In this document: positions 1-8,597 of the stretch, in pieces | Layout: every line of letters starts with the position of its first letter | Position numbering within the stretch: position 1 is the first letter of the stretch | Assembly (NCBI RefSeq): GCF_003957295.1 | Contig: NZ_RQPJ01000021.1 | Location: 170,210 to 234,209 of the forward strand | Direction of reading: 5' to 3' | Source: Arenibacter aquaticus | Lineage (GTDB): Bacteria > Bacteroidota > Bacteroidia > Flavobacteriales > Flavobacteriaceae | DNA length: 64,000 nt | Made by a program: the position numbers and the translations under genes | The notes under the pieces: generated by a model | Told to the model about the DNA's origin: nothing | Database searches by the model: none | What the model saw: the letters and a program-made list of their open reading frames with translations, nothing else

Positions 1-1667
1 AGGGGAAGATAGTAAAATGGTTTGGTAGCAATACTGATATTACGGATCATGTAAGGGCGCAAAAAAAGCTGGAGGAAAGCGAAAAAAAATTCCGACTCCT
101 CGCCAATTCCCTTCCGCAGCTTATTTGGATAGCCGATCCCAAAGGTAACCTCAATTATTTTAATAAGGCGGTAATGGAGTACTCCGGACTGTCACTAGAA
201 GAAATAGAGAATGGAGGGTGGTTGCAGATCGTACATGCAGAGGATAGGACAAAAAATATTGAATTGTGGGAATACTCGGTAGCCACAGGAGAAGATTTTT
301 TGATGGAGCATCGTTTTCGCAAACACGACGGTACATACCGTTGGCATCTAAGTAGGGCTCAGGCACATCGCGATGACAGAGGAAAAATACAAATGTGGGT
401 TGGCAGCAGTGCAGATATACAAGAGCAAAAAGTTTTTAGGAACGAACTGGAAAGGCAGGTCAGGGAACGTACCGCTCAGCTGTTGGAATTAAATGAATCC
501 CTTAAAAAAAGTGAACAGCGTTATCACCTGATGGTTGAAGAGGTTCAGGAATACGCCATACTATACTTAAACCGTGAGGGTATAGTGGAAAATTGGAATT
601 CAGGTGCGGAAAAAATAAAGGGTTATAAGGCAGAAGAAATAATAGGTAAGAGTTTTTCCAATTTTTATACACAAAAGGACAGAAAGGTTAGGCTTCCCCA
701 AAAATTATTGGGCATGGCCGCGAAAGAAGGTAAAGCGGTACATCAGGGCTGGCGGGTAAGGAAGGATAAAAGTTTGTTTTGGGCAAGTGTGGTTATTACC
801 GCCATACATAATGAGCTAAATGAAGTGATAGGCTTTTCTAAGGTTACACACGATTTAACTACAAAGAAAGAGGCGGATGATGCTCTAAACGAAAAAAAGT
901 TGGAACTGGAGCAAAAGAATATTGAACTTCAGAAAATGAACAAGGAGCTGCAATCCTTTGCCTATATTTCTAGTCATGACCTACAAGAGCCGCTAAGAAA
1001 AATACAGACCTTTGCCTCTCGAATTATAGAGAAAGACATGGATACCCTTTCCGAAAAAGGGAAATTTCTGTTTAATCGGATGCAACTTTCTGCAGAACGG
1101 ATGCAGTCGCTTATAGATGATTTGTTGGCCTATTCCCGGACGCACAATATGGAGGGCGATTTTAAGCATACATCTTTGGGTAATATAATAGAGGATGTGA
1201 AACAGGATCTTAGTGAAGAGCTCCTTGAAAAGAATGCATCTATTGAGTTTGATGGTACATGTGAGATCTTTGTTATACCTTTTCAGATGAAACAACTGTT
1301 TTACAATCTGATAAGTAATTCCTTGAAATTTTCTAAGCCGGACCTAGCTGTAGAGATCTCTATAAAGAGTGATCACGTAACGGACCATGGTAGGGAGGAA
1401 GAAGAAAAGCCAACTGGCCATACATACTGTCGGATCGTTTATTCGGACAACGGCATTGGATTTGATCAAAAGTATAGCGAAAAGATATTTGAACTATTCC
1501 AACGGCTCCACGGGAAGACAGAATACCCTGGAACGGGAATAGGGCTTGCCATTATAAAACGCATAGTGGAAAATCATAACGGTATGGTAACGGCAAGGGG
1601 TGAATTGGGCAAGGGGGCAAGCTTTGAGATACTACTTCCGTTAAATGAGGCACAAGCCATACGCTAA
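1..1667 (+). CDS. PAS-domain sensor histidine kinase, 5' truncated by window edge
   Basis: The frame is open from the first bases, so the N-terminus lies upstream; about 555 codons are visible. In order there is the end of one PAS/PAC unit (WFGSNTDITD), a PAS domain (ANSLPQLIWIADPKG), a short coiled coil, another PAS domain (YAILYLNREGIVENW), a second coiled coil, a DHp domain with H box SSHDLQEPLRK, and a HATPase domain with N box (NLISNSLKF), D box (DNGIGF) and G box (GTGIGLAI). The kinase core is complete and should autophosphorylate on the H-box histidine. No membrane segment is visible, so the seen part is cytoplasmic. SHDLQEPL-type H boxes are common in Bacteroidota PAS kinases. No response regulator adjoins it directly, and the ligand is unknown. 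Confidence 0.93.
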   Translation, partial: GKIVKWFGSNTDITDHVRAQKKLEESEKKFRLLANSLPQLIWIADPKGNLNYFNKAVMEYSGLSLEEIENGGWLQIVHAEDRTKNIELWEYSVATGEDFLMEHRFRKHDGTYRWHLSRAQAHRDDRGKIQMWVGSSADIQEQKVFRNELERQVRERTAQLLELNESLKKSEQRYHLMVEEVQEYAILYLNREGIVENWNSGAEKIKGYKAEEIIGKSFSNFYTQKDRKVRLPQKLLGMAAKEGKAVHQGWRVRKDKSLFWASVVITAIHNELNEVIGFSKVTHDLTTKKEADDALNEKKLELEQKNIELQKMNKELQSFAYISSHDLQEPLRKIQTFASRIIEKDMDTLSEKGKFLFNRMQLSAERMQSLIDDLLAYSRTHNMEGDFKHTSLGNIIEDVKQDLSEELLEKNASIEFDGTCEIFVIPFQMKQLFYNLISNSLKFSKPDLAVEISIKSDHVTDHGREEEEKPTGHTYCRIVYSDNGIGFDQKYSEKIFELFQRLHGKTEYPGTGIGLAIIKRIVENHNGMVTARGELGKGASFEILLPLNEAQAIR

Positions 1668-1979
1668 CATGAAACCTAATGTCTAACTAGTACGATGTCA
1701 AAATAAGAGGTGGGCCCAAGACTCATAGGGGATAAGTATGCAATGATAAGGCTGATATATGGGGCAAGCTAGTCCAATGATAAAGGTGTTGCCATATCTA
1801 CCAGAAATATTCCAAAATTTAAGGGAAGTCTAATTTTTATATGTTTATAAATAACACCAAACTTGTTAGTTCTTTATTTAAAAAACTGAGAACCAACTTC
1901 TATAACGGTTAATAAAAAGCACATTTTTTTTATGGCCAAAACTGCATCCTAAAGAAAGAAATGAGGTAATTTTGACGCC
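1668..1979. other. intergenic region, 312 bp, no gene seen
   Basis: This AT-rich stretch separates the kinase from the small unknown gene. I see no convincing ORF, RNA or strong hairpin. A TAATTTTG box at 1967-1974 matches the Bacteroidota -7 consensus TAnnTTTG, but no clear -33 TTG lies 17-19 bp upstream of it. Confidence 0.5.
1967..1974 (+). promoter_or_regulatory. possible -7 promoter box (TAnnTTTG)
   Basis: TAATTTTG matches the Bacteroidota primary sigma -7 consensus exactly. It lies only 5 bases before the ATG at 1980. If it is used, transcription would begin near 1981, and the ATG at 2001 would be the likelier start of the following gene. No matching -33 element is visible, so support is weak. 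Confidence 0.3.
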
Positions 1980-2327
1980 ATGAAAAGAGGGTGTATTTCT
2001 ATGGCCGAGTCAACGGATTTTAAGGGAGGGCAATTAAAGGAAGTTCCTTCCTTATCCCTTGATGTTCCGGTGTGTTCCTTTTCGGGGAAACCAGCGGAAT
2101 ATTATATCGGGCTATCTGGTATGGACAATTCAGAGGAGGTAAGGATTCTTGGGGCAATCAGTTCCGAGTTTGTAGAAACGGCAATCGTGAACGTTTTGGG
2201 ACAAGGGGTAGACGACATTCATTGGCCGGTGATCCTAGACCTAAATAAAGAAATATATTACCATTCCTATCAAGCGCATGCCCGAGGCCTATCAGCAATA
2301 ATGGGATGGAAAGAATTGCAGGGATAA
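1980..2327 (+). CDS. hypothetical protein, 115 aa
   Basis: I do not recognise this protein. It has no signal peptide, membrane segment or metal motif. It contains a predicted alpha/beta-like stretch (VCSFSGKPAEYYIGLSGMD) and a C-terminal segment ending MGWKELQG. Two starts are possible: ATG at 1980 (MKRGCISMAES) and ATG at 2001 (MAESTDF). The second fits better if the TAnnTTTG box at 1967-1974 is the promoter. It stands alone between two PAS signalling genes on the same strand, more than 300 bp from either, so it is probably its own transcription unit. Base use resembles the neighbours. Function unknown; I am fairly but not fully sure it is a real gene. Confidence 0.55.
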   Translation: MKRGCISMAESTDFKGGQLKEVPSLSLDVPVCSFSGKPAEYYIGLSGMDNSEEVRILGAISSEFVETAIVNVLGQGVDDIHWPVILDLNKEIYYHSYQAHARGLSAIMGWKELQG

Positions 2328-2646
2328 CGCAAAAGAGCAAAGCATATTTTTATTATATTGCATAGAGTTAACCAAACAGTGATAGGCGTTGCCAATTGGA
2401 TATTAGTTTAGAAGAATCATTAAGTTGAAATCTAATTGCCTGTCTTGCCTAGTAGGGGACGCAATATAAAATTGGATTATTGGTTCGGCTGCAGTTTGTG
2501 TCTTTTAACAATTTGTGGTGCTTTTGAATTTCTTGTTGTAATAAGTACAAATGTTAAGACCACTTTTTAAGAAATAGCATATACCAGCATTTTATTCCTG
2601 TATTAAATTTATTGTTCTCCATAGTTGTTTGCAATCGTTTTATATA
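2328..2646. other. intergenic region, 319 bp, nothing identified
   Basis: AT-rich spacer between the small unknown gene and the large PAS/GAF gene. I find no ORF worth calling, no RNA fold and no terminator with a clear T-run. It presumably holds the promoter of the downstream gene. Confidence 0.4.
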
Positions 2647-5600
2647 ATGAACAGCTTATCATCCAACGGGAGTCCCTATGAATCCGAAGATCTAATTTTT
2701 GAGCTAGGACCTTTTCCTATGTGGATTTTTGATATGGAAACCCTTAAATTCCTAAAGGTAAATACGGAAGCTATCCGGCAATACGGTTATTCGCAAAAGG
2801 AATTTTTATCAATGAACCTTAAGGACATAAGACCAGAGGAGGATATCCCTAGGTTGGATAAGGCTATTAAGGACATGGTTACCCGAGAAGGAACTTATAA
2901 AGAAAGTATTTTTCGTCATAAAAAAAAGGATGGTACAGTCTTTCCGGTAAGATTAAAGTCCAATTTAATAACATATAACGGGAGGAATTGTGAAATTGTC
3001 AGTGCTATAGATATATCGGAAGAAGTTGAATACCAAGATTATCTTTTGCGACAAAAACAAATTATAGGGGCAATTTCGGATATCAATTCCATCTTGTTGA
3101 AAAATATAGACTGGTTAAAAGCGCTAAAACTATGTTTCCGAATTGTGTCTGAAACCCTGGAAGTGGATAGCGTTTATTTTTTCGATATCAATTTAAAGGA
3201 ACAGACCGCCTCACATAAAATGGCCTGGACCAATGCCGAGAGAAATTCTATGCTTGAGAGTCCTAAATTTCAGAACATACACCTATCGGAGGTTTCTGAT
3301 TTACTGGTTTGCTTTAAGAGAGGCCAAAGGTATGAGGCCCATGTGGCCAATATGGAAGAATCGGCTACCAAAGCATTTTTGACGTCTATGAAATTAAGGT
3401 CCATATTGGCTTTGCCGGTTATGGCTGGTGGTGATCTGTTCGGCTTTATCGGAATAGATAATTGTAACCAAGAAAGAGAATGGAAAGACGAAGAATTTCA
3501 GTTATTGGATGTCCTATCCACTAATTTGGCAAACCATATGGCTCGTACCGAAGCCCTTAGAAAGTTGGAAGAAAGCGAATACAAATTTAAGACAATGGTG
3601 CAGAGGGGTAAGGGCTTAATGGCTATTGTAGACAGTGGGGTAAACTATAAATATGTAGCTCCAAATTCTAAAACCGTCTTAGGTATAAATGCTGAGGATT
3701 TTATAGGAAAGAACGCCTTTGATTTTATTAACGAGGAAGATATACCACGACTACAGGAGTATTTGCCTAGAGCTTTAAATGAAAAGCATGTATCCGTCCC
3801 CCCTTATAGGTTCAAAGATAGTGAGGGCAATTGGAGGTGGATAGAAACGGTTCTTACCAATCATTTGTCCGACCCTATAATCGCTGGAATCGTCGCTAAT
3901 ACAACGGAGGTAACCGATGAAATGGAAAAGAAAATGGCCAAAGACATGCTCTACTCCATATCAAAAGCAATAGTACAGCCGTGTGAACTTAGTGACTGTT
4001 TAGACAATGCAATGGAAATTTTGATATCTTCTACCAATATCTGTGCAGGGGAAATCTGGTTGAAGACAAATGATGGGACCCGACTTATTTTAAGGGGCAA
4101 GGCATACCGGGGAGAAGCCATTAAAAAATTCTATCAGGAAGACAGTGTAGTGGATATAGTAGGGAAAGGTGTAGGGCTGGCCGGTAATGTGTGGAAAACA
4201 ACAAGCATTTGTCTGTGGGGAAATATAAAGGACAGTTCGGATTGTGTACGGCAAAAGGGGGCAGAAACGGCTTCAATAAATTCGGCTATCGGATTACCTG
4301 TTTTTTATGGTGAAGAATTTTTAGGCTGTATACTACTGTTTTCCCAGCAACCAAAGAGCTTTTTGTCCAACATGCAATACCTTTTAGCCGACTTAGGAGA
4401 TGAGATGGGAGCGGTGGTAAAACAACGGATTACGGAGGATGAATATCATAATTTCTTCGATATTTCTCCAGACCCGTTTTGTATTATAGGTTTCGACTCC
4501 CGTATCAAGAAGGTGAACAAGGCCTTAGCAGTTGCATTGGATTACAGAGAGGAGGATTTGGTAGGTGCCAATTACCAACAATTTGTAAATAGTGCCGATC
4601 TTGGGGTAATTGATGAAAACTTGACGTCACTAATGCAGAATTTATCCACTGAAGGCGTGGAGGTAAGGATGCTAACCGCCCAAAAAGATGAGAGATGGTT
4701 TGTTTGGTCCGGGACGGTAAAAAAGGATGAGAAATTGATTGTGGCCGTAGCAAAGGATATCACTGAGAATAAACTTGCGCGAATATCTTTAAAATCGGCC
4801 TATGAGAGGTTGCAATATGCCCAAAGCATAGCTAAACTGGGATACTTTCGACGTAATATCGATTCAGATATCCAACAATGGACAGAAGAAGTATATAAGA
4901 TCTTTGGGCATAGTCCTAAAAACTTTGTTCCCTCCTTTGAGAATGTTAAGAATTGTCTACATCCCGATGACCGACATATAATGGAAGGTGATCCCATTCT
5001 AAATATGGTTCCCGGGAAACTGCATAGCTTTGATCATAGAATTTTAACGCCCACGGGAAAAATAAAATGGGTGCACGAAGAAATTCAAGTAAAGTTGAAC
5101 GAACAGGGAGAAAGATCCCATATAGAAGGTACTGTACAGGATATAACCGAAAGTAAGGAATTTGAACAACAACTGCTTCTTAGTAATGAACGGTTTAGAT
5201 TGGCGATGTTGGCCAGTAATGAAATGATTTGGGAAATAGACCATCAAAAAAATATAATGATCAGGGGCAATGCAGAGGAAAGCGATATGGAACCTACCCA
5301 TAATGAACCTTTTAATAAGGATAATAGTTGGTTTAAAAAGGTGCATCCAGAGGATAGGGACGGGGTGCTTAATAGCTTGTACAATAGTCTGGGAGATAAG
5401 GAAAAGGATTCTTGGGAGCATGAATACCGTATGGAATTGGAAGATGGTTCTATTGCATATATGGTAGATAGATGTTTTATTCTTAGGGATAATATGGGCA
5501 CTCCGGTACGTTCTGTGGGATCGGTAATGGATATTACTACTTCTAGACAGCATCTTGAAAAAATAAAAGAACACAACAAAAACCTGCGTGAAATTGCTTG

Positions 5601-5811
5601 GCTACAATCGCACGTGGTACGTGCTCCCTTGGCAAGAATAATGGGACTGATTCACCTATTTAAAGAATATGATGGTGGCGATCTATCGGTTGAGGAGTTA
5701 TTTGATCTGATCTCAACTTCTGCCCATGAACTTGATGAGGTTATTCACGAAATAAGCGATAAAACCAATAAAATTAAAGACAAAGAAGCATTAAATGCAT
5801 CTGATAGGTGA
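2647..5811 (+). CDS. multi-PAS/GAF signalling protein ending in a DHp-like H box, no ATPase domain
   Basis: A soluble 1054-residue sensor protein. Reading along it: PAS (about 15-125), GAF (130-305), PAS (315-430), GAF (435-595), PAS (605-715), PAS (725-840), PAS (850-975), then a terminal helical segment with an H box (LQSHVVRAPLARI) some 60 residues before the stop. No N, D or G box follows, so the HATPase domain is absent rather than cut by a nearby frameshift: the frame closes normally and nothing ATPase-like is seen downstream. Such DHp-only PAS proteins occur in Bacteroidota. It may dimerise with another kinase or pass phosphate on; this is inference. ATG at 2647 is preferred over an in-frame TTG at 2629. 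Confidence 0.85.
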   Translation: MNSLSSNGSPYESEDLIFELGPFPMWIFDMETLKFLKVNTEAIRQYGYSQKEFLSMNLKDIRPEEDIPRLDKAIKDMVTREGTYKESIFRHKKKDGTVFPVRLKSNLITYNGRNCEIVSAIDISEEVEYQDYLLRQKQIIGAISDINSILLKNIDWLKALKLCFRIVSETLEVDSVYFFDINLKEQTASHKMAWTNAERNSMLESPKFQNIHLSEVSDLLVCFKRGQRYEAHVANMEESATKAFLTSMKLRSILALPVMAGGDLFGFIGIDNCNQEREWKDEEFQLLDVLSTNLANHMARTEALRKLEESEYKFKTMVQRGKGLMAIVDSGVNYKYVAPNSKTVLGINAEDFIGKNAFDFINEEDIPRLQEYLPRALNEKHVSVPPYRFKDSEGNWRWIETVLTNHLSDPIIAGIVANTTEVTDEMEKKMAKDMLYSISKAIVQPCELSDCLDNAMEILISSTNICAGEIWLKTNDGTRLILRGKAYRGEAIKKFYQEDSVVDIVGKGVGLAGNVWKTTSICLWGNIKDSSDCVRQKGAETASINSAIGLPVFYGEEFLGCILLFSQQPKSFLSNMQYLLADLGDEMGAVVKQRITEDEYHNFFDISPDPFCIIGFDSRIKKVNKALAVALDYREEDLVGANYQQFVNSADLGVIDENLTSLMQNLSTEGVEVRMLTAQKDERWFVWSGTVKKDEKLIVAVAKDITENKLARISLKSAYERLQYAQSIAKLGYFRRNIDSDIQQWTEEVYKIFGHSPKNFVPSFENVKNCLHPDDRHIMEGDPILNMVPGKLHSFDHRILTPTGKIKWVHEEIQVKLNEQGERSHIEGTVQDITESKEFEQQLLLSNERFRLAMLASNEMIWEIDHQKNIMIRGNAEESDMEPTHNEPFNKDNSWFKKVHPEDRDGVLNSLYNSLGDKEKDSWEHEYRMELEDGSIAYMVDRCFILRDNMGTPVRSVGSVMDITTSRQHLEKIKEHNKNLREIAWLQSHVVRAPLARIMGLIHLFKEYDGGDLSVEELFDLISTSAHELDEVIHEISDKTNKIKDKEALNASDR

Positions 5812-6052
5812 TACCTAGGTTTTTAATTAACTCGGCCACTTGGTTGATTGAGCTTTATTTCCATTATATATTCCAGAAAATTATCTTATTGCCCCATATA
5901 CGATAATAAATATAGGTTACTATAGATTTTGAGAGTAGCTATCTGAGTATGGAATTTGCGTACTATTTAATGTGTATAAATGTTTCTCTTTGGGCGGAAA
6001 ACGTTTAAATTGGGATCTTGTAACATTATAATAAAAACCACCAAACCAAAGC

Positions 6053-7993
6053 ATGAGAATACTACTGTATATATTCTTTATTTGTTGCCTTAATGTCCAG
6101 TTTATAAATGCCCAGGCCTACCGCAACTTATTAAGCGGTAATTACCCCTATGATACTATTAAAAAATATATTGTAAAAGACCAATCCTGGGTGCCATTTC
6201 CAGAATATAAAAATCGTACGCAATGGGAAAAGATTCCCCAAAACCTGAGGGATGCCTATGTTGCCGAAGGGGAAAATTATTTGGAGTATCAATGGAAGTA
6301 TATTCCGGTTTCGCACTATTTGGAATTTACCAAAAGCGGTAGTAGGACTATTATGGAGAAACCTTACCGGAAGAATATTAAAGCCTTTGAAGCCTTGGTA
6401 TTGGCTGAATTGATGGAAGGCAAAGGCCGATTTCTAAAGGATATTATCAATGGGATATTCTATTATAGCGAGCAAACCTATTGGGGCAATTCGGCACATT
6501 TGTCCCTTCAACGGGCAGGTGCCGGGCTGCCCGATGTACTAGAACCTACCATTGATCTGGGAGTGGGAAAAGTGGCGGCCAATTTGGCATGGACCCATCA
6601 TTTCTTGGAAGAGGAAATAGACAGTGTAAACCCTTTAATTTTGAAAAGGCTGCGATTTGAAATAGAAAAAAAGGTACTTAAACCGTACTATACTAGAAGT
6701 GATTTTGGTTGGATGGGGTATACCAATGAGAGGGTCAACAATTGGAACCCTTGGTGTAACTACAATGCTTTGAACTGTATTTTGCTTTTGGAAAAAGATT
6801 CCATAACCCGCAGTGTGAACGTGCAAAAAAGCATGCTTTCCGTTGATGAATTTATGAATTATTATAAGGATGACGGCGGCTGTGAAGAGGGGCCGTCTTA
6901 CTGGAACCATGCTGGCGGTAAGTTGTTTGATTACTTGGAACTTCTTTTTAAGGGAAGCCAAGGTAAAATTGATATTTATGAAGAGCAGCTTGTTCAGAAC
7001 ATTGGGAAGTATATCTATAAAGCTTATATCAATGGAGAATATTTTGTGAATTTTGCCGATGCCTCCGCTAAATTAAAATCGCGCCCCGGTACTATTTATC
7101 GTTATGGAAAGCGCATTAATGACACGGTGATGAGCGATTTTGGGGCTTTCTTGGCCCGGAAACAACATTATGGAGAAAGTACCTTCAAAGGAAAAATAGA
7201 ACTGGCCCTGGATGAGCTCTTTAATTTGGACGAAATTAAAAATGCAAAGGCGAGGGAACCCCTTTTGGGTGATTTTTGTTTGCCAGACACTCAAATTATG
7301 GCCGCAAGGGAAAATAGGGAAAACCATGATGGCTTTTATTTCGCGGCAAAGGGAGGCCATAATGCAGAAAGCCATAATCACAATGATGTGGGCACTTTTA
7401 TTCTATATTATGATGGCAAGCCGGCCCTGATAGATGTAGGGGTAGATACCTATACGGCCAAAACTTTTAGTGAGGATAGGTATTCTATCTGGACCATGCA
7501 ATCTACATATCATAACCTACCTACCATAAATGGTGTGGACCAAAAAGACGGACAGGAATATAAAGCTAAAAACAGTTTCTATAAGGCAGAAAAGGATAGC
7601 GTCACTTATTCTTTGGATATTTCAGGGGCCTATCCCAAAAAAGCCAAAGTAGGGCAATGGCAGCGTAGTTATAACCTGATAAGAGGCAAGAAATTTGAGA
7701 TTTTGGATTCATATTCGCTTTTGGAAAATGTGGGGAATACCTACCTTAATTTTATGGTTGCCTTGGAACCCATTATAGCAAAACCGGGCTATATAAGACT
7801 TGGACGGAAAAAGACCGGCTTGTCTTTGCAGTACAATCCAGAAATTCTAAATCCAATCATAGAAAATATTGTTATTGACGCCAACTCAAGACTGTACAGC
7901 ATTTGGGGGAAGCAATTGTATCGCATAAGATTTGAAGTGTTGGGCAGCAGTACCCAGCAGGACTTAAATATTTCGGTACAGCCCGTAAAATGA
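6053..7993 (+). CDS. secreted heparinase II/III-family polysaccharide lyase
   Basis: A 646-residue protein with a signal peptide (cleavage after INAQ, about residue 21). An N-terminal alpha/alpha-toroid region carries the WNPWCNYNA segment (about 230-240), and a C-terminal beta-rich domain holds the signature GGHNAESHNHND (about 433-444) followed by DVGVDTY. This order and these motifs are typical of heparinase II/III-type lyases, which cleave uronic-acid-containing polysaccharides by beta-elimination in the periplasm or outside the cell. The exact PL family and substrate cannot be read from the sequence. It is not next to a SusCD pair; the nearest, at 24.8 kb, lies beyond unrelated genes. 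It follows the PAS/GAF gene by 241 bp and is probably monocistronic. Confidence 0.82.
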   Translation: MRILLYIFFICCLNVQFINAQAYRNLLSGNYPYDTIKKYIVKDQSWVPFPEYKNRTQWEKIPQNLRDAYVAEGENYLEYQWKYIPVSHYLEFTKSGSRTIMEKPYRKNIKAFEALVLAELMEGKGRFLKDIINGIFYYSEQTYWGNSAHLSLQRAGAGLPDVLEPTIDLGVGKVAANLAWTHHFLEEEIDSVNPLILKRLRFEIEKKVLKPYYTRSDFGWMGYTNERVNNWNPWCNYNALNCILLLEKDSITRSVNVQKSMLSVDEFMNYYKDDGGCEEGPSYWNHAGGKLFDYLELLFKGSQGKIDIYEEQLVQNIGKYIYKAYINGEYFVNFADASAKLKSRPGTIYRYGKRINDTVMSDFGAFLARKQHYGESTFKGKIELALDELFNLDEIKNAKAREPLLGDFCLPDTQIMAARENRENHDGFYFAAKGGHNAESHNHNDVGTFILYYDGKPALIDVGVDTYTAKTFSEDRYSIWTMQSTYHNLPTINGVDQKDGQEYKAKNSFYKAEKDSVTYSLDISGAYPKKAKVGQWQRSYNLIRGKKFEILDSYSLLENVGNTYLNFMVALEPIIAKPGYIRLGRKKTGLSLQYNPEILNPIIENIVIDANSRLYSIWGKQLYRIRFEVLGSSTQQDLNISVQPVK

Positions 7994-8184
7994 CATGCGA
8001 AAAAGATTGTTGCCGATAAAGAGGTATTTGCAGCTGCTGGTTGCACCTTATAATCGTTCCAAAAGACCTTGTCAACCATTCCAAAGAATATGAAGCCCTG
8101 TGTAAAAGTGTTTGTTTTCTGGTAAAAAAAGCTTCTGTACGTCAAGGTGTTATACATTGGCAACAATATTTTATTGGTAGGGAG

Positions 8185-8301
8185 CAATGGCTCAATGCAG
8201 CGGTAATTGCCCCTATAGGGTATAGATCTACATTGGATAGAACACAAGACAGAAAAAAAATAAGAAAAACGAAGGAAGAATTGTTTGTAATCACTTGACA
8301 A
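8185..8301 (+). pseudogene. C-terminal remnant of a nitroreductase gene
   Basis: The in-frame translation LNAAVIAPIGYRSTLDRTQD followed by RKKIRKTKEELFVIT closely resembles the C-terminal end of NfsB-like nitroreductases, including the complete nitroreductase at 21470-22144, which ends with LPIGYRSSDDM and a KKVRRE segment. The open frame runs back to about 8041, but the residues before position 8185 show no nitroreductase similarity, and no flavin-binding N-terminus lies upstream. The rest of the gene therefore appears deleted. The fragment sits just upstream of the riboswitch operon. The call rests on motif resemblance by eye, so confidence is moderate. Confidence 0.45.
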
Positions 8302-8427
8302 TTAATGTTCTAAGTAACGAAGTAGGCATAGAGGGGTAAACTTTTTAGGCTTGCTCTAAATAGCCAAATAATAAAAGAATGCCAAGTAGAAACATGCAGA
8401 TCAATGAATAAATTTAAAATTTAGTTG

Positions 8428-8435
8428 TACATTTA
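8428..8435 (+). promoter_or_regulatory. candidate -7 box of the riboswitch operon
   Basis: TACATTTA differs from TAnnTTTG only in its last base, and it would place the transcription start at about 8442, right at the 5' edge of the TPP aptamer. There is no good -33 TTG at the right distance. It is proposed because its position fits the aptamer, not because of its strength. Confidence 0.3.
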
Positions 8436-8444
8436 TCAACACTA

Positions 8445-8527
8445 AAGCACGGGGTGCCTGGTAAAGACCAAGCTGAGATAATACCCGATACCTGATTTGG
8501 ATAATGCCAACGTAGGGATGCAAGCCA
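8445..8527 (+). promoter_or_regulatory. TPP riboswitch (thi-box aptamer)
   Basis: The conserved thi-box elements appear in the right order: GGGGTGCC (8451-8458), CTGAGATAATACCC (8473-8486), ACCTGAT (8490-8496), and GGATAATGCCAACGTAGGGA (8499-8518). These are the strongly conserved sequences of the TPP aptamer that bind thiamine pyrophosphate. It is directly followed by a hairpin with a T-run (8544-8587), then the ATG of the methyltransferase gene at 8598. In the TPP-bound state the operon should be switched off by termination. Confidence 0.93.
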
Positions 8528-8543
8528 AGATATTTCGTTTTCG

Positions 8544-8587
8544 GCTCCATTGTTTGGTACTCCAAATAATGGAGCTTTTGTTTTTAA
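8544..8587 (+). terminator. intrinsic terminator, expression platform of the TPP riboswitch
   Basis: An 8-bp stem GCTCCATT (8544-8551) pairs with AATGGAGC (8568-8575), with a 16-base loop, and is followed by TTTTGTTTTT. It lies between the aptamer and the first start codon, as expected for a transcription-attenuation riboswitch. The antiterminator partner was not worked out. Confidence 0.8.
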
Positions 8588-8597
8588 ACAAATTAAA

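Noticed and set aside
5044-5579. Long minus-strand ORFs opposite the PAS/GAF gene
   Set aside because: They overlap a clear plus-strand coding region with domain structure and have no recognisable motifs of their own.
8041-8184. Upstream part of the open frame 8041-8301 as a complete gene
   Set aside because: Only the last 38 codons resemble nitroreductases. The earlier part has no recognisable features and no good start, so it was not called as an intact CDS.
8550-8597. Upstream ATG at 8550 as the methyltransferase start
   Set aside because: It lies inside the riboswitch terminator stem. The ATG at 8598 gives the normal protein and leaves the expression platform untranslated.
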